The notes: a model not told the origin generated them from the sequence alone. DNA of 5,160 nt from Crocinitomicaceae bacterium (GCA_011522905.1 WTIB01000215.1:1-5160); one strand, 5' to 3'; shown: positions 1 through 5,160, numbered from the stretch's first letter. Numbers and translations are program-made.

Positions 1-466
1 CTTTATTTGAAGAGAGTCTCCCTCCCTGAATCACTTTACATGTAATCTGTTTCTTGCCATCCGTTTTAATGACTTCAAGCATAAGTTTTCCATCGTCCAA
101 AAGAATAAGTTCTCCTGCTTTAACATCCTCTGGGAGTTTGGCATAATTGATAGAAAAAACCTTTTCAGTTCCAATAATCTCATCTGTTTGAACAACAACC
201 TTCTCACCTACCTTTAGCTCTACAGAGTCCTCGGTCATTTCTCCGGTCCTAATTTTAGGTCCTTGTAAATCAGCTAGGATAGCTACGTTTAATCCTAATT
301 CTTCATTCAGTTCCTCAATTCGCTGAATCACAACAGTATGATCTTCATACGTTCCATGTGAAAAATTTAATCTGCACACATTCATTCCAGCCTTTATCAT
401 TTCTTTCAGTACCTCTTTTGAAGATGACGAAGGCCCTATGGTAGCCACTATTTTAGTTCTTTTCAT
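1..466 (-). CDS. pyk: Pyruvate kinase, N-terminal 155 residues (partial, 3' end off the window)
   Basis: Pyruvate kinase transfers phosphate from phosphoenolpyruvate to ADP, giving pyruvate and ATP in the last step of glycolysis in the cytoplasm. Translation from the ATG at 466-464 begins MKRTKIVATIGPSS, the standard start of the family. RLNFSHG follows at residues 32-38 with the active-site and metal-site residues R32, N34 and S36. DLQGPKIRTG at 66-75 carries D66 and R73 at the end of the first part of the barrel domain. The lid (B) domain then begins, including ILLDDGKL around residues 121-128, and the window edge cuts the gene inside it; the full enzyme is usually about 475 residues. The gene starts 4 bases after the stop of the IPExxxVDY gene, so the two are probably cotranscribed. 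No Shine-Dalgarno site is visible, which is normal for Bacteroidota. K71 with L67 and Q68 suggests a potassium-independent type. The family call is near certain. Confidence 0.97.
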   Translation of the reverse strand, partial: MKRTKIVATIGPSSSSKEVLKEMIKAGMNVCRLNFSHGTYEDHTVVIQRIEELNEELGLNVAILADLQGPKIRTGEMTEDSVELKVGEKVVVQTDEIIGTEKVFSINYAKLPEDVKAGELILLDDGKLMLEVIKTDGKKQITCKVIQGGRLSSNK

Positions 467-470
467 TATT

Positions 471-896
471 TCAATCGTTTAGATATTCTGAAAACTCAAA
501 ATCACTACTCGAGAAAGGGAAAACAGCAATCACGCCATTAATTTTTCTGAGTTTCATAATTAAATCTTCCGGTTCATTTATATAATCTTCCCTCATGATT
601 AAAAAAAAATCAAGCTTTTCACTTTGTGAAAACAATACCGAAGCATTTTGCTTGTTCTTTACAAGAAGGTACTTGGATTGATCCTCCTCATTTTCATGAA
701 TATAATATTCATATGACTTTATTTCTTTATTCTTATTGGGAATAGCGAAACACTCAAATGATTTATGAAACCGAAGATTCATATGTTTATTTAACAACCA
801 TGCAAAACGATGATCCCCTAGACCTGTTGAGATTCCCAATATAGGAAACTCTGTTACTTCATCCAGTTCTAGCTTAAGTTTTTTAACACGAGTCAT
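471..896 (-). CDS. IPExxxVDY family protein (divergent member), 141 aa
   Basis: This is a small cytoplasmic protein of unknown function from a Bacteroidota-specific family usually found just upstream of pyk. The family features visible here are the N-terminal segment with LGDHRFAWLLNKHMNLRF (about residues 26-43), an acidic middle with EYYIHENEEDQ (63-73), and a C-terminal DLIMKLRKINGVIAVFPF (111-128) that matches the family's helix and last strand. There is no signal peptide or membrane segment. The name-giving motif is degenerate: at the expected place stands FSQSEKLDFFL (89-99), so IPE is replaced by FSQ and VDY by LDF. The ATG at 896 is the only reasonable start and sits 6 bases after a TAAATTTG box. 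The pyk ATG lies 4 bases after the stop, which supports an operon. The family is assigned from length, layout and genome position; the function remains unknown. Confidence 0.8.
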   Translation of the reverse strand: MTRVKKLKLELDEVTEFPILGISTGLGDHRFAWLLNKHMNLRFHKSFECFAIPNKNKEIKSYEYYIHENEEDQSKYLLVKNKQNASVLFSQSEKLDFFLIMREDYINEPEDLIMKLRKINGVIAVFPFSSSDFEFSEYLND

Positions 897-902
897 ACAC
901 TA

Positions 903-910
903 CAAATTTA
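903..910 (-). promoter_or_regulatory. Bacteroidota -7 box (TAAATTTG) of the IPExxxVDY-pyk unit
   Basis: On the minus strand the sequence TAAATTTG matches the Bacteroidota -7 consensus TAnnTTTG exactly and ends 6 bases before the ATG at 896. Transcription from it would start at or very near the start codon, so the mRNA would have almost no leader. I found no TTG at the usual 17-23 base distance upstream, so the -33 element is weak or absent. Confidence 0.5.
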
Positions 911-1045
911 CATAATAATCAATACCGCTCGAGTAACATTGCAAGTTCTTTCAATTATGAAACTAGAATCCCATGAAGAGCATCAATAAACTATAAAATA
1001 GATTGAAAAATATTCATTGGGAGTCTCGTCGCATTCATTATTTCT

Positions 1046-1053
1046 TAATTTTG
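1046..1053 (+). promoter_or_regulatory. Bacteroidota -7 box (TAATTTTG) of the barrel protein gene
   Basis: TAATTTTG fits the TAnnTTTG consensus and ends 23 bases before the ATG at 1077. Transcription from it would begin downstream of the TTG at 1017, which argues against that TTG as the start codon. The nearest upstream TTG (1017-1019) is 26 bases away, somewhat too far for a good -33 element, so this is a moderate prediction. Confidence 0.45.
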
Positions 1054-1076
1054 TTCTATTCAAAAAAAATCATTTG

Positions 1077-1775
1077 ATGAAAGTTTTTTTCGCTTTTTTG
1101 ATTCTAGTAATGAGTGCTTCAAATGTATTTGCTCAACCTACAAAAGCTGTCACAAACAAGGATAGCTACAGCTGGATGTTTGGACTCTCGTGGGTAATGA
1201 CTGATGATGACGGAGATGCCTTCAACCCATTCCTTGTGCAAAATCTACACACACATCTTTATCCCTCGCAAATTACTGTAGATAAATACTTCTATAATGG
1301 GTGGAGCGGAGAAGCGTCTCTCTCCTACTCTATCTATAATGATCAAAAATTGACCAATGGAGAAACAGGCATTGAAGGAGGATTATTCGCAATGGATTTC
1401 CATTCTAAATATTCGCTTTACAAAATCCTAAATAAAGGGATGATTGATCCATTTTTTGTGGGAGGAATTGGGATTTCTTCAAGGAGCTATCAAAATGAAA
1501 ATATTCGACCAATTTCGCTCACCTTGAACATCGGAGGTGGAATTAATTTTTGGGTATCTAATTACATTGGAATTCAAATTAGAAGTACCGCAAAAGTTGG
1601 CGTGATTGACTTTTTCAAAAAATCTGATTATATGCAACACAGTATTGGTGTTGTTGCTCGTTTTGAATCCTTAAAAGGAGAAGATAATGAGTTTAATAAA
1701 TCAAAATATAAAATCAGTAAAAAACGAAAGAAGATTAAACACATTAAGAAGAAGAAAAAGAAAGACGACTCTTAA
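1077..1775 (+). CDS. Secreted outer-membrane beta-barrel protein, OmpA-type barrel with lysine-rich tail, 232 aa
   Basis: The predicted product is a small outer-membrane barrel protein. The ATG at 1077 gives a clean signal peptide, MKVFFAFLILVMSASNVFA, cut before Q20; there is no lipobox. A longer reading from TTG at 1017 would bury this peptide and is rejected. Residues about 30-197 have alternating beta strands that resemble the N-terminal barrel of Bacteroidota OmpA-family proteins: WMFGLSWVMTDDDGDAFN, LYPSQITVDKYFYNGWS, DPFFVGGIGIS, LTLNIGGGINFWVS and DYMQHSIGVVARFE as the closing strand. Family members usually continue with thrombospondin-3 repeats and a peptidoglycan-binding OmpA domain. 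Here the protein instead ends in a 34-residue tail with 15 lysines, including KKKKKK just before DDS. It probably sits alone in its transcript. Its stop shares TTAA with the stop of the convergent gene. The barrel class is well supported; the cargo or partner is unknown. Confidence 0.78.
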   Translation: MKVFFAFLILVMSASNVFAQPTKAVTNKDSYSWMFGLSWVMTDDDGDAFNPFLVQNLHTHLYPSQITVDKYFYNGWSGEASLSYSIYNDQKLTNGETGIEGGLFAMDFHSKYSLYKILNKGMIDPFFVGGIGISSRSYQNENIRPISLTLNIGGGINFWVSNYIGIQIRSTAKVGVIDFFKKSDYMQHSIGVVARFESLKGEDNEFNKSKYKISKKRKKIKHIKKKKKKDDS

Positions 1776-1795
1776 TTGTCGATCTTAAATTTTTT
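1762..1795. terminator. Possible two-way terminator over the convergent stop codons
   Basis: The arm 1762-1769 (AAGACGAC) pairs with 1778-1786 (GTCG, a bulged A at 1782, then TCTT), giving 8 base pairs around an 8-base loop. The loop contains the shared TTAA of both stop codons. On the plus strand the stem is followed within 4 bases by six Ts (1790-1795). On the minus strand it is followed directly by a T/C-rich tract, the complement of the lysine codons of the barrel gene. The stem is modest, so this is an inference from base pairing only, but there is no other space for termination between the two genes. Confidence 0.45.
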
Positions 1796-2134
1796 GACCG
1801 TTTTCTGACTTTCAGTTTCAATCCCAAAGGTGTAAACACCGTTTTCCAATTTACTTGTATCGTACCTTATGATATGTCCTCCCTTATCATACTGCTTACT
1901 CACAAGAAATAGCTCTTTTTCGTTTAAGTTCCAGATTTTGAAATCAACTTCTAATGGCTTTGGACATTGAAAATAGAATTCAACCTCACCTTTAACAGCA
2001 AAAGTCTCGGTGCTGTATAGAACACAATACTCATTCGCATCAACTCTTCCTTTACTCAATCTTTTAAGCAAGAGCTTGTAAGCAATAATGAGCGTGAGTA
2101 TAATTAATGAAACAATTAATAAGTCTGTTATCAT
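1772..2134 (-). CDS. Single-pass membrane protein with a beta-rich C-terminal domain, 120 aa
   Basis: I do not recognise a named family. The ATG at 2134 gives 120 residues. Residues 5-19 form one hydrophobic segment (LLIVSLIILTLIIAY), followed by a basic stretch LLLKRLSKGR (21-30). Residues about 36-118 look like a small Ig-like sandwich: EVEFYFQC, LEVDFKIWNL, then GGHIIRYDTSKLENGVYTF (85-103), ending KKFKID. The last part resembles the ends of FlgD-type Ig and T9SS sorting domains (G-h-I-x-Y-D-T-S-x-L-x-N-G-V-Y). It is not likely to be a sorting signal, because the protein is membrane-anchored and has no cargo domain. Two cysteines, C37 and C57, could pair if the domain were periplasmic. The gene starts one base after the DUF493 stop, so translation is probably coupled. 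An upstream TTG at 2146 in the same frame is less likely, as it overlaps the DUF493 gene and lies outside the hydrophobic segment. Confidence 0.7.
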   Translation of the reverse strand: MITDLLIVSLIILTLIIAYKLLLKRLSKGRVDANEYCVLYSTETFAVKGEVEFYFQCPKPLEVDFKIWNLNEKELFLVSKQYDKGGHIIRYDTSKLENGVYTFGIETESQKTVKKFKIDN

Positions 2135-2135
2135 A

Positions 2136-2399
2136 TTAAAGCGCAATTAAACCCTCAATTTCTGAGGCCTTTTTATAAATTTCAATTATATCAACAGCTG
2201 AAAGCATAACCTGTTTGTTACTGACTGAAACAAATTTACCATTTGCAGATTTTTTTATCTTAAGCTCTGTTGTTGTATCGTAAAGCGCCGAAACTTTGGC
2301 AACATTATCATTTTTATTGGGAACAATGAATTTGAAAAAATATACATGAGGATATTCTAATGCCTCCAATTGCAACTTCAGGCTTTCATATTCTTTCAT
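2136..2399 (-). CDS. DUF493 (YbeD-like) family protein, 87 aa
   Basis: This is a small cytoplasmic protein of the DUF493 family, whose E. coli member YbeD has a ferredoxin-like fold similar to ACT regulatory domains; its role in Bacteroidota is not known. The whole length fits the family: LKLQLEALEYPHVYFFKFIVPNK (residues 7-29) is the first helix-strand pair with the typical Y-x-F-K-F-I-V-P, KIKKSANGKFVSVS (46-59) is the conserved S-x-x-G-K-(Y/F)-x-S-V-S turn, and the end VDIIEIYKKASEIEGLIAL (69-87) is the second helix and last strand. The ATG at 2399 is chosen; reading can be extended two codons to a TTG at 2405, but that codon overlaps the TAATTTTG promoter box. It is the first gene of a two-gene unit with the membrane protein one base downstream. 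Confidence 0.88.
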   Translation of the reverse strand: MKEYESLKLQLEALEYPHVYFFKFIVPNKNDNVAKVSALYDTTTELKIKKSANGKFVSVSNKQVMLSAVDIIEIYKKASEIEGLIAL

Positions 2400-2402
2400 A
2401 CA

Positions 2403-2430
2403 CAAAATTAATTTTTATTTGTTTAACAAA
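2403..2430 (-). promoter_or_regulatory. Bacteroidota-type promoter of the DUF493 unit (TTTG-N16-TAATTTTG)
   Basis: On the minus strand TTTG (2430-2427) and TAATTTTG (2410-2403) are separated by 16 bases, close to the TTG-N17-23-TAnnTTTG pattern described for Flavobacterium. The -7 box ends only 3 bases before the ATG at 2399, so the transcript would be leaderless or nearly so. The -33 element is half of the palindrome at 2418-2430. Confidence 0.5.
2418..2430. repeat. Perfect 13-bp palindrome TTTGTT-T-AACAAA in the divergent spacer
   Basis: Six bases (TTTGTT) are followed by a central T and their exact inverted copy (AACAAA). The site lies in the 72-bp spacer between the divergent DUF493 and DUF5916 genes and supplies TTTG to both strands at -33-like positions. 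It could be an operator for a dimeric regulator or simply two promoter elements placed back to back; in an AT-rich spacer chance is also possible. Confidence 0.4.
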
Positions 2431-2446
2431 GCATGGTATTTATAAT
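2418..2446 (+). promoter_or_regulatory. Candidate promoter of the DUF5916 gene (TTTGTT-N17-TATAAT)
   Basis: TTTGTT at 2418-2423 is followed after 17 bases by TATAAT at 2441-2446. The -10 box is a perfect match to the general sigma-70 element, but it is not the TAnnTTTG type found before the other genes here, and no exact TAnnTTTG is present on this strand of the spacer. A start of transcription near 2453 would leave about 19 bases before the ATG at 2472 and would exclude the upstream ATGs at 2433 and 2445. Confidence 0.3.
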
Positions 2447-2471
2447 GAAATTGAAGTGTTATTTTTACACA

Positions 2472-4907
2472 ATGAAATTTTTCATTTGTGTCATCCTTTT
2501 TTGCTTTTCGTTTGGGGTATTTGCCCAGAAAAACCTTACGGCACTTGAGATTAATGAACCTATTCGTTTAGATGCCTCTTTCAGTGAAGAGGCATGGAGT
2601 AAAGTCCAATGGGAATCGAATTTCACAACCTTAAAACCCATACCAGGAAAAATTCCTTCCAAACCAACAGAGATAGCCATACTCTATGATAAAGAGGCCA
2701 TTTATTTTGGAGTAAAATGTCATGATCATGGAGATTCTGTTTCACGTGTGCTTTCTACGCGAGATGACTTTAACCCTAATTTAGATTTAATTGGAATTTT
2801 TCTAGATACCTATAATGATAAACAGAACGGTTTCTTTTTTGGTGTTACGAGTGTTGGAGTTCAAATCGACTCTAAAATATTTAATAATGATTATAACGAC
2901 CTTCTTAACTTGGTTTGGAACAGCAAGACAATTATTAATAAAGATGGATGGTTCGCAGAAATTAAAATACCATATTCTGCAATACGTTTTCCGAAAAAGG
3001 ACGTTCAAGATTGGAATATCAACTTTGGAAGGGCAATAAGTAGGTTTCGAGAAGAAAGTACGTGGCAACCTGTCAATCCCGATTTAGAAAATTATTTGTT
3101 AGAAAGTGGAAAAGTAACAGGAATTAAAGGCATTGAACCACCATTAAGACTTGCCTTAATTCCTTATTTATCGGGATACATAGATTATTCCAAAGAAAAT
3201 GGAGCTAGCACCTCATACAACGGAGGAATGGACATCAAATATGGAATCAATGAAGCATTTACATTAGACGTAACACTTGTCCCTGACTTCGGACAAGTTG
3301 TTTTTGATCGTCAAGTTTTAAATTTAAGTCCCTTTGAAATTCAATTCAATGAAAATCGGCAATTCTTTACAGAAGGAACTGAGTTATTTAATAAATCAGG
3401 ATTGTTCTATAGCAGAAGAATAGGTGTTCAAGCGCCTCCTGGTGTTTTGAATAATAACTTGGAGGAAGATGAAGTACTTATAAATACCATGAATGTTCCT
3501 CGCCTATACAATGCAAGTAAAGTATCTGGTCGACTAAAAAATGGTTTGGGAATAGGTGTTTTTAATGGGATAACTGCTGCTCAGTTTGGACAGGCTCTGA
3601 ATATTTTAGATAGTACAGAAAGAGAGGTGATGATTTCTCCATTGTCCAATTTCAATGTAATTGTCCTTGATCAAAACCTCAAAAACAATAGCTATGTAAC
3701 GCTTACCAATACCAATGTTTTAAGATCTGGTTCTTTCTATGACGCCAATGTTACAGGCCTCAATTTGAAACTCAATTCCAAAAGCAATGATTATTTCATT
3801 GAAGCTCAGGGAGCTATGTCGGCAATAATGAATTCAGGAGAAACTTCATTAGGTCACACATGGGGTGTTGAAACAGGAAAACAAAGAGGAGCTTTTGCCT
3901 TCAGTGGAGAATATTACGAAGAGTCTGATACTTACAGTCCAAATGATCTCGGATTCTTGCGCGCAAACAATAGCCGAGTATTTGGATTGAATGTTGCTTA
4001 TAGGGACTTTAGCCCGTCTTTTTGGAAGCTGAATAAATTCATCACCAATGCTTCCATTTCTCAAGAGAGATTATTTGCTCCGAATCTATACGGAGCGACA
4101 TTTTGGAATCTTAGATCCATTATGGTGAATAAATCATTTAATGCATGGGGTGTTGTTTTTAATGGCTCCATGACTGAAAGTAATGATTATTTTGAGCCAA
4201 GAGTCTGGGGAGAAAATTTCATACGACCCATATGGACGAATTGCCGAACGTGGTTTTCATCTAATTATCAAAAGCGAATTGCAGTTGATGCCGGTATCGG
4301 ATATGTTTTTGTAGAAAGAGATAATTGGTGGGAATGGAATTACGATGCTGAGGTTCGGTTTCGAGTCAGTGATCGCTTGTTCATTATCCCAAAATGGGAT
4401 CAAAGTTTTCAAAACAACAGTGAGGGCTTTGCTGTAGAATTTAGAAAGCCATCAGAAAGTTTAGATGGAATAATTTTCGGGAATAGAAATAGAAAAACAT
4501 CTACCTCTACTCTTGGTATTGATTACACCATGACAAATAGAATAGGACTTACTTTTCGATTGAGACATTACAACTCAAAAATAGATTATAATTACTTCTA
4601 CGAACTCCTTGACAATGGACGCCTTAACCGATTAGATGACTACACAGGTTTAGATGAAAATGGAATTTCATATTATGACATTAATTACAACGCCTTTACA
4701 ATCGACATGTTCTTTCGATGGGTTTTTCTTCCAGGAAGTGAATTAAATCTAGTATGGAAAAACTCAATTTTCACCACAGACTCTGATGTAGCTGAAAACT
4801 ATTGGAATACATTGAACAACACCTTGAAAAATGGACCAACCAATAGCTTTTCCCTTAAATTGATCTATTGGTTAGATACGCTTTCTCTGCGAAAAAAAGC
4901 TATCTGA
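2472..4907 (+). CDS. CBM9-like / DUF5916 outer-membrane protein, 811 aa
   Basis: A large outer-membrane protein of the DUF5916 family, common in Bacteroidota and of unproven function. From the ATG at 2472 it has a signal peptide, MKFFICVILFCFSFGVFA, cut before Q19. ATGs at 2433 and 2445 are in frame but would add up to 13 residues before it. Residues about 30-195 form the carbohydrate-binding family 9-like domain: IRLDASFSEEAWSKV, AIYFGVKCHD, DLIGIFLDTYNDKQNGFFFGV and DGWFAEIKIPYSAIRF. From about 224 to the end lies the barrel, opened by the family signature LDVTLVPDFGQV (265-276), LNLSPFEIQFNENRQFFTEGTELF (283-306) and LFYSRRIG (311-318). Many aromatic, alternating strands follow, with a last strand FSLKLIYWL and a short basic end. 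It lacks a TonB box and plug domain, so it is not a classical TonB-dependent receptor. Its 3' end overlaps paaD by 8 bp on the other strand. The ligand cannot be told from the sequence. Confidence 0.9.
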   Translation: MKFFICVILFCFSFGVFAQKNLTALEINEPIRLDASFSEEAWSKVQWESNFTTLKPIPGKIPSKPTEIAILYDKEAIYFGVKCHDHGDSVSRVLSTRDDFNPNLDLIGIFLDTYNDKQNGFFFGVTSVGVQIDSKIFNNDYNDLLNLVWNSKTIINKDGWFAEIKIPYSAIRFPKKDVQDWNINFGRAISRFREESTWQPVNPDLENYLLESGKVTGIKGIEPPLRLALIPYLSGYIDYSKENGASTSYNGGMDIKYGINEAFTLDVTLVPDFGQVVFDRQVLNLSPFEIQFNENRQFFTEGTELFNKSGLFYSRRIGVQAPPGVLNNNLEEDEVLINTMNVPRLYNASKVSGRLKNGLGIGVFNGITAAQFGQALNILDSTEREVMISPLSNFNVIVLDQNLKNNSYVTLTNTNVLRSGSFYDANVTGLNLKLNSKSNDYFIEAQGAMSAIMNSGETSLGHTWGVETGKQRGAFAFSGEYYEESDTYSPNDLGFLRANNSRVFGLNVAYRDFSPSFWKLNKFITNASISQERLFAPNLYGATFWNLRSIMVNKSFNAWGVVFNGSMTESNDYFEPRVWGENFIRPIWTNCRTWFSSNYQKRIAVDAGIGYVFVERDNWWEWNYDAEVRFRVSDRLFIIPKWDQSFQNNSEGFAVEFRKPSESLDGIIFGNRNRKTSTSTLGIDYTMTNRIGLTFRLRHYNSKIDYNYFYELLDNGRLNRLDDYTGLDENGISYYDINYNAFTIDMFFRWVFLPGSELNLVWKNSIFTTDSDVAENYWNTLNNTLKNGPTNSFSLKLIYWLDTLSLRKKAI
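4872..4907. terminator. Hairpin across the overlapping ends of the DUF5916 gene and paaD
   Basis: TTAGATA (4872-4878) pairs with TATCTGA (4901-4907) with one T-G wobble. After a bulged C at 4879, GCTTT (4880-4884) pairs with AAAGC (4896-4900) around an 11-base loop. The 12-pair stem covers both stop codons (TGA 4905-4907 plus strand, TAG 4902-4900 minus strand). No T run follows on either strand, so a factor-independent terminator is not proven; it may protect 3' ends or assist termination. Confidence 0.3.
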
Positions 4908-5160
4908 AGCACTTAAAATAATCAAAAGGCTCCAAGCATTGATTACACTGATAATGCGCCTTACATGCCGTACTTCCGAATTGGCTCACCATTTTAGTGT
5001 CCTCAGAATCACATTTGGGGCATGGAACAATTATAGGGTCCGTGAACAACAATGACTTATCTGGTTCATTTTGAGGTGGGGCAATACCATAGTCTTTTAA
5101 CTTTTGTTTGCCCTCCTGAGACATCCAATCTGTGGTCCAGGCCGGTGATAAAACCGTGTT
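4900..5160 (-). CDS. paaD: 1,2-phenylacetyl-CoA epoxidase subunit PaaD, C-terminal 86 residues (partial, 5' end off the window)
   Basis: PaaD (PaaJ in older naming) belongs to the phenylacetyl-CoA epoxidase system PaaABCDE, which opens aerobic phenylacetate breakdown. PaaD is not part of the catalytic PaaAC core; it is related to MIP18/SufT-type (DUF59) proteins and is thought to help metal-centre maturation. The visible part, numbered from the window edge, starts with SPAWTTDWMS (5-14) and KLKDYGIAPP (20-29), the typical end of the DUF59-like domain. The cysteine-rich tail follows: CPKC (47-50), FGSTACKAHY (61-70), CNQCLEPFDYFKC (72-84). All six cysteines expected for this tail (47, 50, 66, 72, 75, 84) are present. 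The reading frame runs open to position 5160, so the ATG at 5124 is internal. The other paa genes should lie beyond the right edge, upstream of this one. Its stop overlaps the DUF5916 gene by 8 bp. Confidence 0.95.
   Translation of the reverse strand, partial: NTVLSPAWTTDWMSQEGKQKLKDYGIAPPQNEPDKSLLFTDPIIVPCPKCDSEDTKMVSQFGSTACKAHYQCNQCLEPFDYFKCFR

Noticed and set aside
595..612. Run of eight T (minus strand) in the IPExxxVDY gene as a possible frameshift site
   Set aside because: The run encodes FFL of the LDFFL motif and the frame stays intact to a normal family length, so there is no sign of frameshifting.
949..962. Small inverted repeat TTTCA-ATTA-TGAAA in the spacer between the IPExxxVDY and barrel genes
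   Set aside because: The stem is only five pairs in AT-rich sequence, does not extend, and does not overlap a recognisable promoter element.
957..989. Ten-codon reading frame (MKLESHEEHQ) in the divergent spacer
   Set aside because: It is too short, has no visible promoter or ribosome site of its own, and nothing supports its translation.
1017..1076. A 20-residue N-terminal extension of the barrel protein from a TTG at 1017
   Set aside because: It would place a polar stretch ahead of a complete signal peptide, and the TAATTTTG promoter box at 1046-1053 lies inside it. The ATG at 1077 fits better.
1773..1800. Possible frameshift or truncation that removed thrombospondin-3 repeats and an OmpA domain after the barrel
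   Set aside because: Translation past the stop shows no D-x-D-G-D-G type repeats, and the downstream sequence codes for the opposite-strand membrane protein. A recent frameshift is not supported.
2433..2471. Start of the DUF5916 protein at the ATG at 2433 or 2445
   Set aside because: The ATG at 2472 gives a standard-length signal peptide and leaves room for the candidate TATAAT box at 2441-2446, which the earlier starts would overlap or precede.
2802..3068. Open frames on either strand inside the DUF5916 gene (for example 2802-3068 minus, 2815-3039 plus, 3849-4064 minus)
   Set aside because: They lie wholly inside a gene with clear family signatures throughout, have no recognisable protein features, and are expected by chance.

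Overview
The window reads as a piece of a Bacteroidota chromosome, most likely of a marine-type member of the Flavobacteriales. The supports are an AT-rich composition, TAnnTTTG-type -7 promoter boxes in place of Shine-Dalgarno-led starts, signal peptides ending in FA|Q, and several families typical of the phylum: an IPExxxVDY-family protein next to pyruvate kinase, a DUF5916 outer-membrane protein, and an OmpA-type barrel.

Layout from left to right. Positions 1-896 (minus strand) hold a two-gene unit: an IPExxxVDY-family protein followed after 4 bases by pyruvate kinase (pyk), whose 3' part lies off the left edge. A 180-bp divergent spacer follows. Next comes a plus-strand gene for a small secreted beta-barrel protein with a lysine-rich tail (1077-1775). 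It converges on a minus-strand pair, a DUF493 (YbeD-like) protein (2399-2136) followed after one base by a 120-residue single-pass membrane protein (2134-1772). The stop codons of the convergent genes share the bases TTAA inside a possible two-way terminator. A compact 72-bp divergent spacer (2400-2471) carries a perfect 13-bp palindrome and candidate back-to-back promoters. It leads to a large plus-strand gene for an 811-residue CBM9-like/DUF5916 outer-membrane protein (2472-4907). That gene ends in an 8-bp convergent overlap with the 3' end of paaD (4900-5160, minus strand), a part of the phenylacetyl-CoA epoxidase system whose other genes presumably lie beyond the right edge.

The genes do not form one pathway. 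They are central metabolism (pyk), cell-envelope proteins (barrel protein, DUF5916 protein, membrane protein), a small ACT-like protein (DUF493), and the edge of a phenylacetate catabolic cluster. I see no tRNA, rRNA, CRISPR array, insertion sequence or recognisable defence system. The most interesting signals are small-scale: convergent gene ends that overlap inside hairpins, the palindromic divergent promoter region, a barrel protein with a polybasic tail where the OmpA domain would be expected, an IPExxxVDY protein that has lost its name-giving motif, and a pyruvate kinase with the sequence signature of potassium-independent enzymes. I found no convincing new multi-gene system.
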